From contig JARFIW010001346.1 in the NCBI GenBank assembly GCA_036346225.1, forward strand, positions 1-64,000: 64,000 bases of DNA, in the 5' to 3' direction. The position numbers and the translations under genes are program-made. Below the pieces are notes generated by a model. The model was not told the origin of the DNA. It worked only from the letters and a program-made list of their open reading frames with translations, and searched no databases. The stretch comes from Platerodrilus igneus. Lineage: Eukaryota > Arthropoda > Insecta > Coleoptera > Lycidae. Positions 12,331-25,197 of the stretch are shown piece by piece; position 1 is the stretch's first letter, and the number at the start of each line of letters is the position of its first letter.

Positions 12331-13439
12331 GGTCCAACATTGTATATGACAGCCCAAATTGCATCCTTAGGCGCGTGTAATGGTTTCTGATACAGTGCCA
12401 ATGAATCTTCGGAAAATTATTTCCTTTTATATGTGTATTAAAAAAGATACTCTGGCCCAGTTTACATCGACCCAAATGGGTCTCGTTGAGCAGTTCAAGA
12501 CTGGATCATCAGGGTAAGATATCGTTGAGTTAAAATAAAACCAATTGATAAGATATACCACTTACAGATAAAATTATTTTATAAATCAAATACTTAAGTT
12601 GAAGAGACAAATTACATTATATTCTCAAAAAATAAATCACGTTGTTACAGAAAAGTATACAAACGATTATGAATGAAATTATTAATTTCCTTTAAGGTTA
12701 ACACTCTGTAAGCTTTCTACACTTGTTGTTAGATGAAAATACACAGTTGTTAAATAATCGATAAATGAAAGTATCAAAAACTTTCATTTTTGACAAACTG
12801 TAATAATTATGGACAAAAAGTTTCATGGTACCTTTTGTATTACAGGTATTAAAAATTTACCTGCAATGAAAATTTAATGAAGATTGTTCAAAATTTTCTT
12901 AAGATATAGCCAAACACTTACGTTACATTTCGTTTTACACTAAGAGAAAAACTTCAACAACAATTAATAAAATTTTGTTACTTCGTCTGTCTGCGTGCTT
13001 AACAAAAAGAAGTTTTATATATCAGGAGCAGAACTAAAAAATAGTAACAACCGTTAGTCCTTTATATTATGTCTTCCTACATGTATATTCCTCAAAAAAA
13101 TAATAAGGTCTTAATTTAAAGGATACAAATATAACACCAGTATTTGAAAGAATCCTAAATATTATATCATGAACTTAGGAAATTCATTACCTCGAGGAAC
13201 GGCAGATATAAATGTTATCTGTCAACATCCTGCATTGGTTGTTTTTAAAATGCGTCCTAACAACCTCCCGTTAAAACGTGCAATAAACGAGATCTGTACG
13301 CTTCATTGTAGTACAAAGAATGAGAATGCCCAACTGCTAGTAGGCAGTTGAAAACAAAAAAATTTAGTAAAGAAGGATCTTTTATACAGATTTGACTCCA
13401 GAAAATCTAGTTGGTGATCTGCTAAGAAACCGGTGAAGT
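12331..13439. other. Non-coding stretch, nothing recognised
   Basis: AT-rich sequence with scattered homopolymers. No protein family, RNA gene or repeat could be supported. Confidence 0.5.
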
Positions 13440-13712
13440 ACCCCCTTTATTTGATTTTCCAATGCTGTACCCAAAGGTAATTCAGGGGCCAGAAAGCAAG
13501 TTTTGTTTTTATCATGAAATTTTTTATGTTGTCGAACCTTTGCTATTTCAAGCAAGGTAGGGATCTTTAGCGTGCATCACAATACACACACGAGATCTAC
13601 ATTTTACCTCTCATCCAAATGAGGGCGTGTTTTTGTGGAAAACACTTTTCAAACGGTCTGTGTCGGGAATCGAACCCGGGATCTGAAGATCGGTAGTCAT
13701 ACCCAAACCTGT
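13440..13712 (-). mobile_element. tRNA-derived SINE copy (diverged, 5' head degenerate)
   Basis: Homologous over its whole length to the better preserved SINE at 19474-19769: shared blocks TGATTTTCCAATGCT, AAGGTA, TTTCAAGCAAGGT, GGATCTTTA and the ATCCAAATGAGGGCGTGTTTTTGT region. On the minus strand the head has a good RNA polymerase III B box (GGGTTCGATTCC near 13675), while the A box is degenerate. No target duplication seen. Confidence 0.75.
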
Positions 13713-14237
13713 CTATTTCATGGAGCTGTCGGTAAAGTGCCTGGCTGAAAACTCTGTTTCGAAAAAGTACCGTAAACTTCGACTGTACTTAGAAGAACAA
13801 TTTCCGACTAACTGAGTGGTACTGTTGGTGTAAGTGTTTGAAGGGGGTCCCGTAGTGCTGTTATATGGAAAATACAAGTCTTAATCGGAAAGTACCAGGG
13901 ACGCCACCTAATTTTGAAATACTGGAATTTCTAGGAAAAACCTTGAAAGGAATAACAAATGAATGACCATGATGAAGAAGTTTATTCTAGCTTATAATTC
14001 ACTCAAAAAATAACTTAATATAATATTGTTAAAACAAACATTAGCAATAAGACCACTAATATACCCATTTAAAGCTTCTAGCAGTAAAGGAGGTTTCTAA
14101 AATCAAATTTTAAATTTCTTTAATATTAATCACGCCTCTAGGTAATTGCAATACATTTTATTACAACAAAGTTGGAACTACTATCTTCACTTTAGTGGTG
14201 AAAAACACCAATATAAGACTACTAAGCAATTGTGTCT

Positions 14238-14288
<51 letters not shown>

Positions 14289-17200
14289 CATTTTTAAACA
14301 AAAATTAAAAACCACATATATTGCAAATTACTTAACTTAATAGTGAACATTTTTGGCGAACAAAATAAATATCTAAATTCTTAACCCAAAATCAAGAACG
14401 TACTTTGCGCACGTTTACAAATTCCGTACAATTAAATAGAAATAAATGCTCAATCATTTATAGTTACTCTAAGTTATAGTTTCAGAAATTTAATCATAAA
14501 TAACGTACAAGTGATCTTTTACTGTAGATAACTCCGACACCATTAAAAACTATTATCTCGTAGACCTAATTTGTTTTGACAAGATCCTATTGGAACTTCG
14601 AAACCAACTAACTGTTCTGATCAACATGCATTTGTCCAACATGAGGTTGCAATTTAATGGAAATCAAGGTGTTCTTAAAATTAAAAGTAAGTAACCTGTT
14701 AAGGTATGATCCGAACTTCATTCGCTGATTGTAATCAGTTTGGTACCTATTTTTTAAGGTTAACTAACCTACTCAAGTTAAGTACTGCAAATTCAAATTA
14801 TTTGATTTTTTTTTCTCTATTCAACGTAAGTAATGCGTACTTGAAATTTTAACTAGACCCAGAAGAAGGACTTTTATTTTTCCGAATTTACACAAATTTA
14901 GCGTGTGAAAGTTCTTCGTTCGAAAACGATTAGGTTATAGGCGTCAGCGTTATACATTATTAGTCAAAATATGTAAATAATAACTGTAATACTTTAGAGT
15001 ACAGATTAGCCGCTGATATTAATTCTTAACCTTAAAATTGCCATAATGAATGTGAAAACCTTTGAGTATGAACAGCATAAGGTACAGAAATAATCCTTTC
15101 TTAGATCAAGAATGCATGTAACCTAAAAATTATAAATCTTAAATAATGTAACACTAACCCTATTGGTAGGATTTACCAATACAGAAACTATTAAAATGAA
15201 ATATGATTATAAACATTTCAAAGGAATGTCGAAAAGGATAATACTAAGGAGGAGATAATAACATTGCAGAGAATTAAAGGCTTTTATTTTCTGAGATTCA
15301 AGCATGTCTTGTTTATGTAAAAGTAAAACATAACTGCCAATGTAGATTTAGAAAAGCATTTCTTTGAATCGTAAATAGAAGATTAATCTAAAAACAGAAT
15401 TCCAAATGAAAACAAAAACAGAAGCAGTATCTGTAAATATCAAATCAGTAACAAAAAAAAGGAATTTAGGGGAGACCGCAACAAATAAACAACACTAGGA
15501 CATAGAATAGGCTATTTCCAAAGTGGTATGTTACACAATATATACAATTATGTTTCCTCATGTCGCCGTTGATGTAAAAATTGAATTCATCAAAGAAACT
15601 TATGTTGTTGATGATTCTAAAACCATTTTTTATTGTTCTGAAAATTTGATTTGTTTAGCACGACTATCGGGCTATACCTCATGCACAACAATTTTTTAAA
15701 GATGAAAATAAAAGCTTCCTTTAAAATAATGCGGTGCACCGTGAATTTTTGCAAAGTTTGAGAAGCACTCTGGAAACGTGCTCGACATTTACAATCGTTA
15801 TTGGTGTCTTTTTGCACCCTGTTGATTTTTCCGGCATTGTGTTTCCAGTATCTTCGCACTTGCACACCGAATGCTTAAATTCGCACTTGACTCATTTTTC
15901 ATGTTCGTTAAATAAATCTGTCCTGGAAAGACGTCGAACGACAGTGTACGGATCGCTGCTTTTATAAAACGCTCGAACGCAAGTTGCGCGATGTTGTCCC
16001 ATGAAACGATTATTTGCTTTTAAATTGCACAAATCCGTCCAGCATTTAAAGCCACTCTCCTCCCCTGGCTATTTACAAGTGAGTTAAATCGTTATTATAT
16101 TGCCTTTTAAACCTAAAAGTATAAACTTAAACGATTGCAGGCAGACCAGAATGAATCTACCGAGAGCTTGACTTAAATCATGGAGATAGTAAAGTAAGTG
16201 CTTCAAAGGTTTAGAATTCTACTACCGGAAATACTGGTCTTAATTATTATTATATTGAACGCCACCTAATTTCCATTAGTTTCGGAGCTTTCAGAAACCA
16301 AATCCAAGTAAAAAGAAAACATGTTAGCCGAACACGACACTAAAAAGATGAATCTGGAAAAGCTGTATTGTGTTTAAAGGTATAATGTAACAAAACCTGT
16401 ATTTGCAACAGCAACAGTTTTCTATTTTCATACAAGCCTGCTCCACAACACTTAGTTGCAATATAATTTCGAAGAGCTTTCCTAACGTTTTATATATTTT
16501 CCGAACTAATCTCTAAAAATACAAGCTTAATCCTTTTAACACTACGAAGCTAATCTCCTTAATTAAGTTATATCGATGCACTGTGACTGATCTATAGAAT
16601 TAATATCAGAACTGTAATAAATTTATATTGATTTCTACAATATCGTGTTACATTTCCTTAGAAATAATTATAATCATAATTAATTTCTACAGTTTCTGTA
16701 TAAATAAAGTCCACCAACAGGATTCGGCTATTCCTTTTAGGAAATATAAGTTTCAGGTTTCTATAAATACTGATTTAAGAAAGAATTAATTTGTATCTTA
16801 TTTGTTCCATAGTCAAAGATTATAAAATTTATCTCAGTTTTTAAAAAGGTTGGGGTGATGTATTCATGCTAATTAATACAGCCTGATTTTGTTCTGTTTA
16901 TAAAGAAGAATGTGGCGCTAAAATGATCTCATCGTCTGAGAACAAAGACAGGTTATACACAGTTGTACGCTGACTCTGATACATGTAAAACCCGAAGTTT
17001 GACGAAAATGCCTCGTGTGTATTTAAAAAAAAAAAGCAGTTTTATTTTGAAAAGTAAGACTTCGTTTTTAACATCCAAACGCTCAACAGGCCACTTCGGT
17101 AGGGCAAGTATCTTGGTCAGAGGCTTGCGAGCTAGGCAAGTAGACAAAAAAATTTGGATAATCCGATACCAAGCACTTCAGTTTATCTTTTTAGAAGCAT

Positions 17201-17990
17201 ATTGGTTCCCAAAAATTCAACCCGTGGGTTGGAATTAGGTTGAGATATCCGGAAGCCCAAAACCATAATAGAGCAATGATTAATCACCCTATGTACAAAA
17301 TTTAAATAATCAAATGATGAAGCTTAATCTCAAATGGAGGTTGGTACTTGAATGTATAATTGAGTATATGAACTGAACGTACATACAAGTAGGTCTGTGT
17401 TTAGATTAAGTTTTTTATTTAGTAGGTTTACGACATACTAGACTTTTAATATTTGGTTAAGTGTGTACTGTATAACCGTGATGAAAACGTGTGTACTATA
17501 ATTTCAAAAATGTTTTATCAGATTGTATAAATACTGCGTTTTTTTGATTTTCCATTATTGTAAATGGTATTTTCTGTGGAGTACCTGCTAGATATTCTAA
17601 CAGTCAAAACCTGCACGTAACAAATTTATCTTACATAGGGTACTTTATTTGTACCACTAATTTATATTAAGTGAAAACTTTTAAAGCTATAATCTGAACC
17701 TAACTTCCGAACTAACACCATGATTTATTATAACCGAAGCTGCAATGAAAACTCAACTTCAGTTAGAACTATATTCGCAAGTTTATATACATTTGAAATG
17801 TTTTCGATTAATCTACAGCAACCCAAAATATGCAAATTACATTCTCGAGGTTTCCAATCGTAACTTACATAACCCTTAAATGTAAAAGTCTTGTACCTAT
17901 CAGTCAAGTAATCTTGCACCGCAGAACCTGCCAATTATCTTTATACGAAGATGCCACGGTACAGTTGCATACCAAATATCTTTTGTGTAT
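13713..17990. other. Long non-coding stretch
   Basis: About 4.3 kb of AT-rich sequence without a recognisable gene. It contains a TA microsatellite (listed separately). Short open frames at 15617-15967 and 16953-17238 occur on both strands over the same bases and show no domain; a Cys-containing minus-strand reading at 15700-15960 was looked at and not identified. Confidence 0.5.
14240..14284. repeat. (TA)n microsatellite
   Basis: About 22 uninterrupted TA dinucleotides. Confidence 0.98.
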
Positions 17991-17999
17991 TTAATCCCT

Positions 18000-18860
18000 T
18001 TGTCTACATTTCGATGTATTATTTTGGTCAATGCCAGACCGATCGGCCCTACACTGTCCATCTCCTAAAGCTGTTCTATCCCAGAACACTCTGTGACATG
18101 GACGTTGGAAGTCTCTGTGGCGGTAAGAACAGACGAAACCATTTATGGAGTTTCCTCGTTGATAGAAGTAACAATCAACACTTTCAATAGCAAACGCCGT
18201 ACCATTTAGATTGTAACCACACACCAAAATCTGAACCCCGATGTTCTGAAGCAGTGCTTCTAGTTTATTTTGTAACATCCTCGAGTCCAACCCAACGAGC
18301 CCACAACCGATCTTTAATATGACCAACTTTTTGTCTTTGAATTTAGTCATCTGACCCTGGATGTCTGCTAGCATCTTCCACAGATCCTGACAATCCGATT
18401 TACCATGACTGCTCCGATGTCAGTCCTTTAGCCACATGGTCTTTTCAATCGGCGAAGTTGATCAAAACTATCAAATTGATTTTCAAAACACCCGAGCAAG
18501 TGCTCGGAACATATCAAAATCTACGGCTATGCAATTTTCCAGGGAGTACTCCGGTGACACATTGAATGAATCACCTTGAATCTATACCGTGACTTCAAAT
18601 TTCGCTTTGTCTGTACCAATGTACATAAAAATGGACCAGTCATAGTTCTGTTCAGACCTTCGCTCGTTCTTACGAGCGGAGCTGTTGGTTTATCTCATTG
18701 AAGCCTTACGGTTTTCCAATGGTGCATATAACTAATATTTGCGGCACCACTCCTTTACATCACCGTTGCAACCTACACAGTAAAATCTTACTCGAACTTT
18801 TTCCAGTGTCTTTTTAACGCCAAAATGTTCTGCCAAGCTCTAGTTATGCAAATGTCTTAA
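18000..18860 (-). pseudogene. Ty3/Gypsy integrase remnant (minus strand)
   Basis: Read from 18835 leftwards: SLAEHFGVKKTLEKVRVRFY, then GDVKEWCRKY, then after a stop APLENRKAS. The spacing and the HFG...VR.RFY...W C pattern are those of the zinc-binding (H2C2) start of Gypsy integrases. Downstream, 18374-17991 is open (127 codons) but no catalytic DDE motif could be placed with confidence. Stops and frame changes are frequent. The copy is antisense to the Gypsy remnant at 20489-22460, so it is a separate insertion. Confidence 0.5.
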
Positions 18861-19080
18861 CATCTCCGGCACTTGGCTTTTAGGAACCTCTACTTAAAGC
18901 ATACTCACGGATCCATCTCCATTCTATAAGGATCCACCAAGACCCCATTCTCTAGTTACAGTAAATCCCATTGTATCCAGTACGCCTTCAGCGTACTACT
19001 CAACGGACTTACGTCCTGTCAGGGTAGAGGTGTTGAAAATTTTGTTGCTTCAAATTCAACAAATAAAAATTTGTTCTGAT

Positions 19081-20079
19081 GCCCTCGTCCAAGCTTTATC
19101 TGAAAAGTTTTATATATAGTGTTTGTAAAATTTCTAAAGCTTATAAACCAGAGCGTCTGAAACATTCCAATTATTCTAGAAAAGTTTCTGTGTTAGACTG
19201 TCAATTTAATCGAATTTTGTGCTGTTTCTTTAGTGGTTTTGAATTTTAGTTTGGTTCTTCGTTCGGTTTGTTCCGCATTCCTTTCCTTTTCCTTCGACTG
19301 ATTTTCTTGCTGTTAGTTCTCACACGGACTTCGATTAAGTTCCATTCTCTTCCTGCAATATGGGTTTTCTAGACCTTTCCTCTTTCCTTCGAAAACTACG
19401 ACTTAGTCGCCTCTCCGGTCTATTTAGCTATTCTTTCCTTCGATTGTCCATTGATACGATTTTTGTTACCACCTAACATGTGATTTTCCAATGCTCAATC
19501 CGAAGGTACTACATTGGCCAGGAAGCAATTTTTTTTTACCTAAATAATTTGGAATTTTTCCGAACCCTTGCTGTTCCAAGCAAGGTTGTGATCTTTAACG
19601 TGCGTGACAACACTCACACACGGGACATCCATTTTATCTTTCATCCGAACGAGGGTGTATTTTTGTAAAAAATGCTCGCTTAACATTCTTCAAGCGGACC
19701 CTGCCAGGATTCCAACCCGGAACCTTGGGCGTAGTAGTCACAGACATACTACTACGCCACTGAGCAACCTTTTGTTACCACCGCTTGAAGTACATCAATT
19801 TTTCTATTCAGCTATCTTGATGTTCCCTAACCTACTTTAAGGCTCGACAAGTTATTATGACGTTTTGGATTTTGTTGTTGATTTCCTTCCTCGTTTCTTT
19901 TCTCACTTTTTGGTTTTTTCGCGAGAAACCAATTCTTTCTCTGAGGTTTGAAAACTTTACGGTTTCTTTATTAGAGATATCCGTCCTTTGACGACTTTTG
20001 CAATGTTAATGCTATTCAATCTTTGTCTTCGTTGGTTGATACCATATACCGTTTCTTTTCATATGGTTGTCTACATTTT
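19081..20079 (+). other. Candidate 5' LTR/leader of Gypsy element, interrupted by a SINE
   Basis: Pyrimidine-rich sequence just upstream of a possible primer-binding site and of gag. The SINE at 19474-19769 is inserted into it. No matching 3' LTR was found in the window, so LTR status is inferred only from position. Confidence 0.3.
19474..19769 (-). mobile_element. tRNA-derived SINE, 296 bp, with 13-bp target duplication
   Basis: Flanked by a perfect 13-bp direct repeat, TTTTGTTACCACC (19461-19473 and 19770-19782), which is a target-site duplication. On the minus strand the 5' head reads GGTTGCTCAGTGGCGTAGTA (A box TGGCGTAGTAG) and, about 50 bases later, the B box GGGTTGGAATCC near 19711, so it is tRNA-derived. 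The body runs to an end containing CATTGGAAAATCACATG. A diverged relative lies at 13440-13712, and the 3' part matches sequence at 44440-44470. Amplification would depend on a LINE. Confidence 0.9.
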
Positions 20080-20098
20080 TGGTATACCCAACGTGGGG
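20080..20098 (+). promoter_or_regulatory. Candidate primer-binding site of Gypsy element
   Basis: TGGTATACCCAACGTGGGG starts with TGG as in tRNA-complementary primer sites and lies about 390 bases before the gag ATG. The complementary tRNA was not determined; position and composition are the only evidence. Confidence 0.4.
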
Positions 20099-20488
20099 CT
20101 CCGGTTTTTTTCTTTTCCTACCCGCCCTTTCATCCAGGCATTATCTTTAGTGATACCCGTTTAATTATTCGTTTAATCTGGTTCAAGGATTTTGATTTTG
20201 TGTTTCGTCCCGGATTATCAGACTTAGGTTTTGGCTGATACTCGTAGTTTCTCAGTGGCGAAAGTTGAAAACTCTGGCGCCTAAACCTTTTTCTACTCCT
20301 CCTTCCTCCGTCCATTATTCGTACTACTTTTCCTCAAATTTAATTTTTTTGCTTTTTGTGGCGGCTACCCCATAACTTGTTTTGTGATTTGCAGTAATTG
20401 TTTATGTTGATTTGAGTTCTTGTTGGGTTACGGTTGGCATTAACTTACTTTTTCTCTTTTTTCCATTTTCCAGTTATTCTTGTTCATG

Positions 20489-22460
20489 ATGGCCCACTGT
20501 CGCATTCATGTGAACCTGTTTTGAAAAGTGGAATACCAGTATGATTTAGATTCTCGCGACTTTGATTCCGATGCCAACGTGGACCAACTACGCAGGTCCA
20601 TGCAGAGTGCTTATCACATAAAACGCAATAAAGGACTCCCTTCTATTTCCGTTCAACCCTATTTCGCTTCCGAACATGCATTAGTTACTACTTTTATCAA
20701 AGAGCTGCAACATTCTCTTGCTGAATTTGGTAGTGACAATTCTTCACTTGCGTTTAAACGCATTAGTTTCTTGTGACTTTACACAGATCGTCGCTGTACT
20801 AGGATATCTCTAACAGAGGCGAAACGCAAAACACATGTTCAATTTCTCTTACTTTGGCCAATCTCCGCAGTTCTCTTGAAACTAAAATAAAAAGCATTCG
20901 TCACGCTAGAACCTTATCTGAGACTCCGGTAGCTACTTCTAGTTCTGCTCACATTTCTACTGTTGAGTTGGGTGAACTTCCGTTACCCACTTCCGAGTCA
21001 GAATCGGACGGGAAACGTGAACCAGTCTTTGCTTCTGAACGTAGCTCAGTCCCTACTTTCCTTTTTAGCTCCGATTATAACCAACCAGTGTCAAAATGGA
21101 ATTTAAAATTTTCTGGCGATCCAGATACGATCACGGTGCTTCATTTTCCAGAATGGGTTAAAGAACTTTGAAGAGCCCGACAAGTACCAGAGATTCAGTT
21201 ATTTGGGTCCGAAGTATTTATTTGAGTCTAAATCGTTGTTGTGGTACTGTAGTAATCATCACAGATTTTCTAATTGAAAGTCGTTGTCCAGCTACTTGTT
21301 AACATTTTGAGCTCCCGGATTGCAAATGTCGATTATTAGCGATATTTTAAAATGAACACAGAATGCTTCTGAGGGTATTATGGAGTATACATCTTGTATC
21401 AAGGCCATGTTTTGACGTCACGGTAGTATACCCAAGAATGTGCAAATGGATATTGTTTCCAGAAATTTACCTTCCTTCTACCTCACGCAATTGCCTACCG
21501 CTAGTTCTCTGCAGGACTAAGAAGAAGAACGTTTGCGACTCGAACGGAAAACATTCCGCGTCAATGGCTAGGTACCTCTAGTCATGACAAACACTCATAC
21601 CTATAACCGGATGTTGCTTCTAAGTCTGCTGCGATTGTAAAAAACACTATTACTTCACATGATTGGTTAGCCAAGATTCGTCCCACACCTACTGCAGCAT
21701 CTTCTGAGCTTATTCATGTGTCTATTTCTACTTGTCAGGTCACATACTTCAACTGCGACCAATCTGGTCCTGTGTCGAAACTTTGTATTCGTCTTCAAGT
21801 ACTCTGTTGCTATGGTTGTGGGCATAAGAAAGTTACTCGATACAACTATCCTACTTGCCAAAATTCTTCAAATTACAGATATGGTCTTCGGGACAAGTCG
21901 TGGGCCTTAATATTTTGTTGATCTCCAATTCTCATTTTCCTGATATTCTTTCTCATTCTGTTTCTATTCTCGAACCCATTTCCCTTTTGACTATTTCTTC
22001 TTCTGAAGCTATACTTTCTACCCCTGATCCTTGGTATAATTCCATTCTGTAAAATGTTTCCAACCATCCTAGATGTTATCCCTTCTGATCCGTGGTGAAC
22101 CACATCCTTTCCCGTCGTCACAAAATTTTTATCGTTGCCGATTCTCTGGACGAGTGTAAAATCGTTGTGCCTTCTATGCACGGTAAACATCTGATATCCT
22201 TCCACTACAATTCTCCTACTTCTGGTCACTGTGGTGTGACCAAAACCTCCATTCGTTTCCTCCTAACCTATAATCGGTCTTATCTCAAAGCTGACGTCGC
22301 TCGCTATATCCGAAGTTGTCCTGTTTGTGCAGCTCACAAAGTTGAACAATTACCTTCTCCTGGATGCATCAGTCTTGAAGTTTTACCTTTTTTATTCTTT
22401 TTTACGACTCCCCACTCTACGACTGATTGGATAGCACGGTATTCTTCCTTTTCGATTTTT
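20489..22460 (+). pseudogene. Ty3/Gypsy retrotransposon: gag and integrase N-terminus, RT deleted
   Basis: Gag begins at ATG 20489. After a stop it continues with EYQYDLDSRDF...LRRSM (20528-20776), then at 20854-21171 with SKWNLKFSGDPDTITV and FPEWVKEL, typical of Gypsy capsid. 21363-21560 holds further capsid remnants in shifted frames. A zinc knuckle pair remains at 21744-21860 (FNCDQSGPVSKLC, then CYGCGHKK...YPTC). From 22090 the reading jumps to the integrase zinc-binding domain: VPSMHGKHLISFHYNSPTSG, HCGVTKTSIRF, ADVARYIRSCPVC (22170-22340). Protease, RT and RNase H are missing between about 21950 and 22090, so the copy has a large internal deletion as well as many stops. Confidence 0.82.
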
Positions 22461-22479
22461 ATGTAGTAACCTGTGCGGA

Positions 22480-22651
22480 TTAATTACATTAATTTTGTTG
22501 TCCTCTTCCTTGTCCGCTAGATATACTTTAACATATTTTGGTGCCCAACGGTATACCGTTACATATTTCGGAATTTATGTTGTGCGCAAAAATATGTTAA
22601 GGTATACCGCGCGGGCAAGGTAGAGAGCAACGAAACCAACGTAATTAGTTC
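22480..22651. repeat. Long imperfect hairpin (MITE-like)
   Basis: Left arm about 22480-22548 and right arm about 22583-22651 are imperfect complements over about 68 bp (TAATTACATT against its partner in AACGTAATTA; CTTTAACATATTTT against AAATATGTTAA). The centre contains the 14-bp palindrome AACGGTATACCGTT (22548-22561). It lies directly after the truncated Gypsy remnant. Confidence 0.75.
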
Positions 22652-22884
22652 ATACCAAATATCACAGCAAAAAAGGACCGGAAGGATGCCGTGTTAACTG
22701 AAAAGTCGAAGAAGGGAAACAAAAAAAGGAGCAAAACTACAAGACCGATTTGTACAGGAGGATTGTATATAGTAGTTCAGGTTGTAGTTTGACATTGTCT
22801 TTATCTCTTAGCATTCACCGCAATACTTAACTTCTTCAATTGTAGTATTTTGCGGTTGATAGAATTTCAATGTAGTCTTCCGTT

Positions 22885-23750
22885 AAAACAAAATGTTTAT
22901 ATTAAATTAAAAAAGAGAAAATTTCAAGGACCGGTTTCGCTATTATTGCAGCTTCTCAGATTGAACCATTTCTCTCTCCAAAACAACCAACAAAGATTTT
23001 TGAAATTATACACAAATTATGGTGTATTAATATATGGAAAGTGTAACTTATGCGTCCCCTATACTCGAATGTAAGGAACTAACTATCGGTAACTTTTACA
23101 AGTCTTCGACTTGATAGCATAGATAGAATTTCAAAAACTTAGTCAAAAGACAAAATGAAAAATACATAAACAAATGACCAATTACCTACTTTTGCAGAGA
23201 GCAATGGTACAATCTGAGGGGCTGCAATAACAGCGAAACCGATCATTGAAATTTTCTCTTTACAAAATAACCAACAATTTATATTAATTTTCGTCCACTA
23301 TGCTCGAATTATTTTCCTAATGTCAGACAAAATTATTTATTACCAAGTAGCTAGAAACGTATTAGTTTCAGTATGCCAACATCCTCGATTAGCATTGGGT
23401 GTAGTACCTTCTTAGAAGGTTTGCCAATATTAAGTAGGTAATCAGTCATTTGTTTATTTATTTTTCATCTTGTCTTTTGACTAAGCTTTAAAATTTTATC
23501 TGGCAATTCCTTCTATGCTATCATGTTTGGGACTTGTAGAAGTTACCGATAGTTAGTTGCTTACATTCGATTATGGGGAGCGCATGAGTTACATTTTGGA
23601 TATATTATTACACTATGATTTGTGTATAATTATAAGATCTTTGTTGGTTGTTTTGCAGTGAGAAATGGTTCAATTTGAGGAGCTGCAATAACTGCGAACC
23701 GGTCATTGGAATTTTCTCTTTACAAAATAACTAACAATTTATATTAATTT
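22885..23750. repeat. Foldback element with about 300-bp inverted arms
   Basis: Left arm about 22885-23195 and right arm about 23433-23750 are reverse complements with moderate divergence: ACCGGTTTCGC...TTGCAGC and its partner GCTGCAATAACTGCGAACCGGT; AACTAACTATCGGTAAC against GTTACCGATAGTTAGTT; GTCAAAAGACAAAATG against CATCTTGTCTTTTGAC. Inside, 23198-23345 is a third copy in direct orientation to 23660-23810 (GGGGCTGCAATAACAGCGAA; TTTCTCTTTACAAAATAACC). No coding content. Confidence 0.75.
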
Positions 23751-23891
23751 TTGTTCATTATGCTCCAACTACTCTCCTAATGCTAGACAAAATTATTCAT
23801 TATCTATTGTACATAAACTCAAAATTTTACAAAGAGCTTCAGTAATAAGTTTATCCAATCAAGATTAATTCCTCTTTATCTATGTAATTTA

Positions 23892-23900
<9 letters not shown>

Positions 23901-23940
<40 letters not shown>
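23901..23940. repeat. (TA)n microsatellite
   Basis: About 20 TA dinucleotides. Confidence 0.98.
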
Positions 23941-23943
<3 letters not shown>

Positions 23944-25074
23944 AGTAGTTTTAAAGGGCTAAATCTACGTATAAACAAAGTAATTTCAAAGCACCCTGTA
24001 TAAAGGAAACAACCAGAATTTACGTGCGAAATTTATTCCAGTTAGTTCATTTTAAGTAACAGCTATTAACAAAATTTTACAAATAATGAATAAAATTTAG
24101 TTGGGTTCGTAAAGAAAAAAAATGTTAGAAGCCCATGTAATTAATTTATTTATTTAATTGAGTTTAATTGAAGGGTTATTTACGTATAATATGCATAAAA
24201 GCGTGTAAAAATCCATTAAACCAAGGTGAAACGCGTTGCTAACAAACAAATATATCGGTGGGGTTCAAATACGCTGAAAATCCAACTCGTAGAAGTGTTA
24301 TTTAAAACGCTCGTTAAAATTAAACACCTGCAGATTTTTAAATGTCAAGTTCCATTTATTTTTGTAGATAACAAACAAGGTTCAAAGAATATCGGGTAAA
24401 CGGTTGAATGTTTTCCCATTAAATGCTAATGAGCGGTTATTTAAATCACGTATTTTGGGGTCCACATAGAGTTGTAGAACGCGGTCAGAACTATCGATTT
24501 CTACCACTCAAACAAGGTGAGAAAAAGACGTAAAATATGCATAAGCAAGGGACAGCGTTAGTATAGGCGGGATTTGTAAAACGTCAATGCATAGACTATT
24601 GGTCGATATCGTTAGTCGCACATCAAACAAGACACGGGAATATTGCATATTAATTTACAGAAAAGATCGTAACGACGCGCTGAATTCGAGGATTTGCAAA
24701 TCGGTTAAACCAAAATTTTAAGAACGTGTTGTTGTAAATAAAGAACTTCGCGTGAAATGTGGCCAGAGGTGGCAGCAAAAATTGTAAAAATACCTTTTCA
24801 AAATATAATAAAAGCCCTTAGTATATTGATCGCTTGAGACTACGTACCAAAGCTACCACGAGCTTGTAAGTATAGAAATTATTTTAAATTATACAACATG
24901 GTGTTAGCCTCATAATTTGTACGCGAATTGTGCCGAGTTTCCATTTTTTTTATTGAGGTATCACATAAATTTTTTTTAACAAACTCGTGTAGTGACGTTA
25001 AGTAACGTGGATCAAATTAAATAATTATGAAAGAAGTATAATTAATTTGGATTTGGAAATTGGATACACCATAG

Positions 25075-25197
25075 AGGCAGCGCAAGCAGCTCTACTTGGA
25101 TGGGGTTCTTCTACTAATAGCTAGAAGCAGCCTGCAGAGCAGGAAGAAGCAAATATACAACATAGTCAACGGAGCAGAGATCTTCTAGAAATTCCAG
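25075..25197 (+). ncRNA. Candidate non-coding exon
   Basis: A purine-rich block bordered by CACCATAG on the left and CCAG|GTAACG on the right. Stops occur in the frames checked, so if transcribed it would be untranslated. It could belong with a donor near 24867 and a second block at 25782-25859. The left border has a poor pyrimidine tract. Evidence is only border consensus and composition. Confidence 0.2.

Noticed and set aside
12090..12340. Regular GGTCAATACC units as a CRISPR-like array
   Set aside because: Units are contiguous and degenerate without unique spacers; the genome is eukaryotic. It is a minisatellite.
13640..13710. B-box sequence as a true tRNA gene
   Set aside because: Only a B box is present, the cloverleaf cannot be formed and the flanks match the SINE.
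14146..14340. ORF with poly(Ile-Tyr) run
   Set aside because: Translation of the (TA)n microsatellite.
17991..18374. 127-codon minus-strand ORF as an independent gene
   Set aside because: It lies in line with the decayed Gypsy integrase and shows no domain of its own; most likely a chance open stretch in the remnant.
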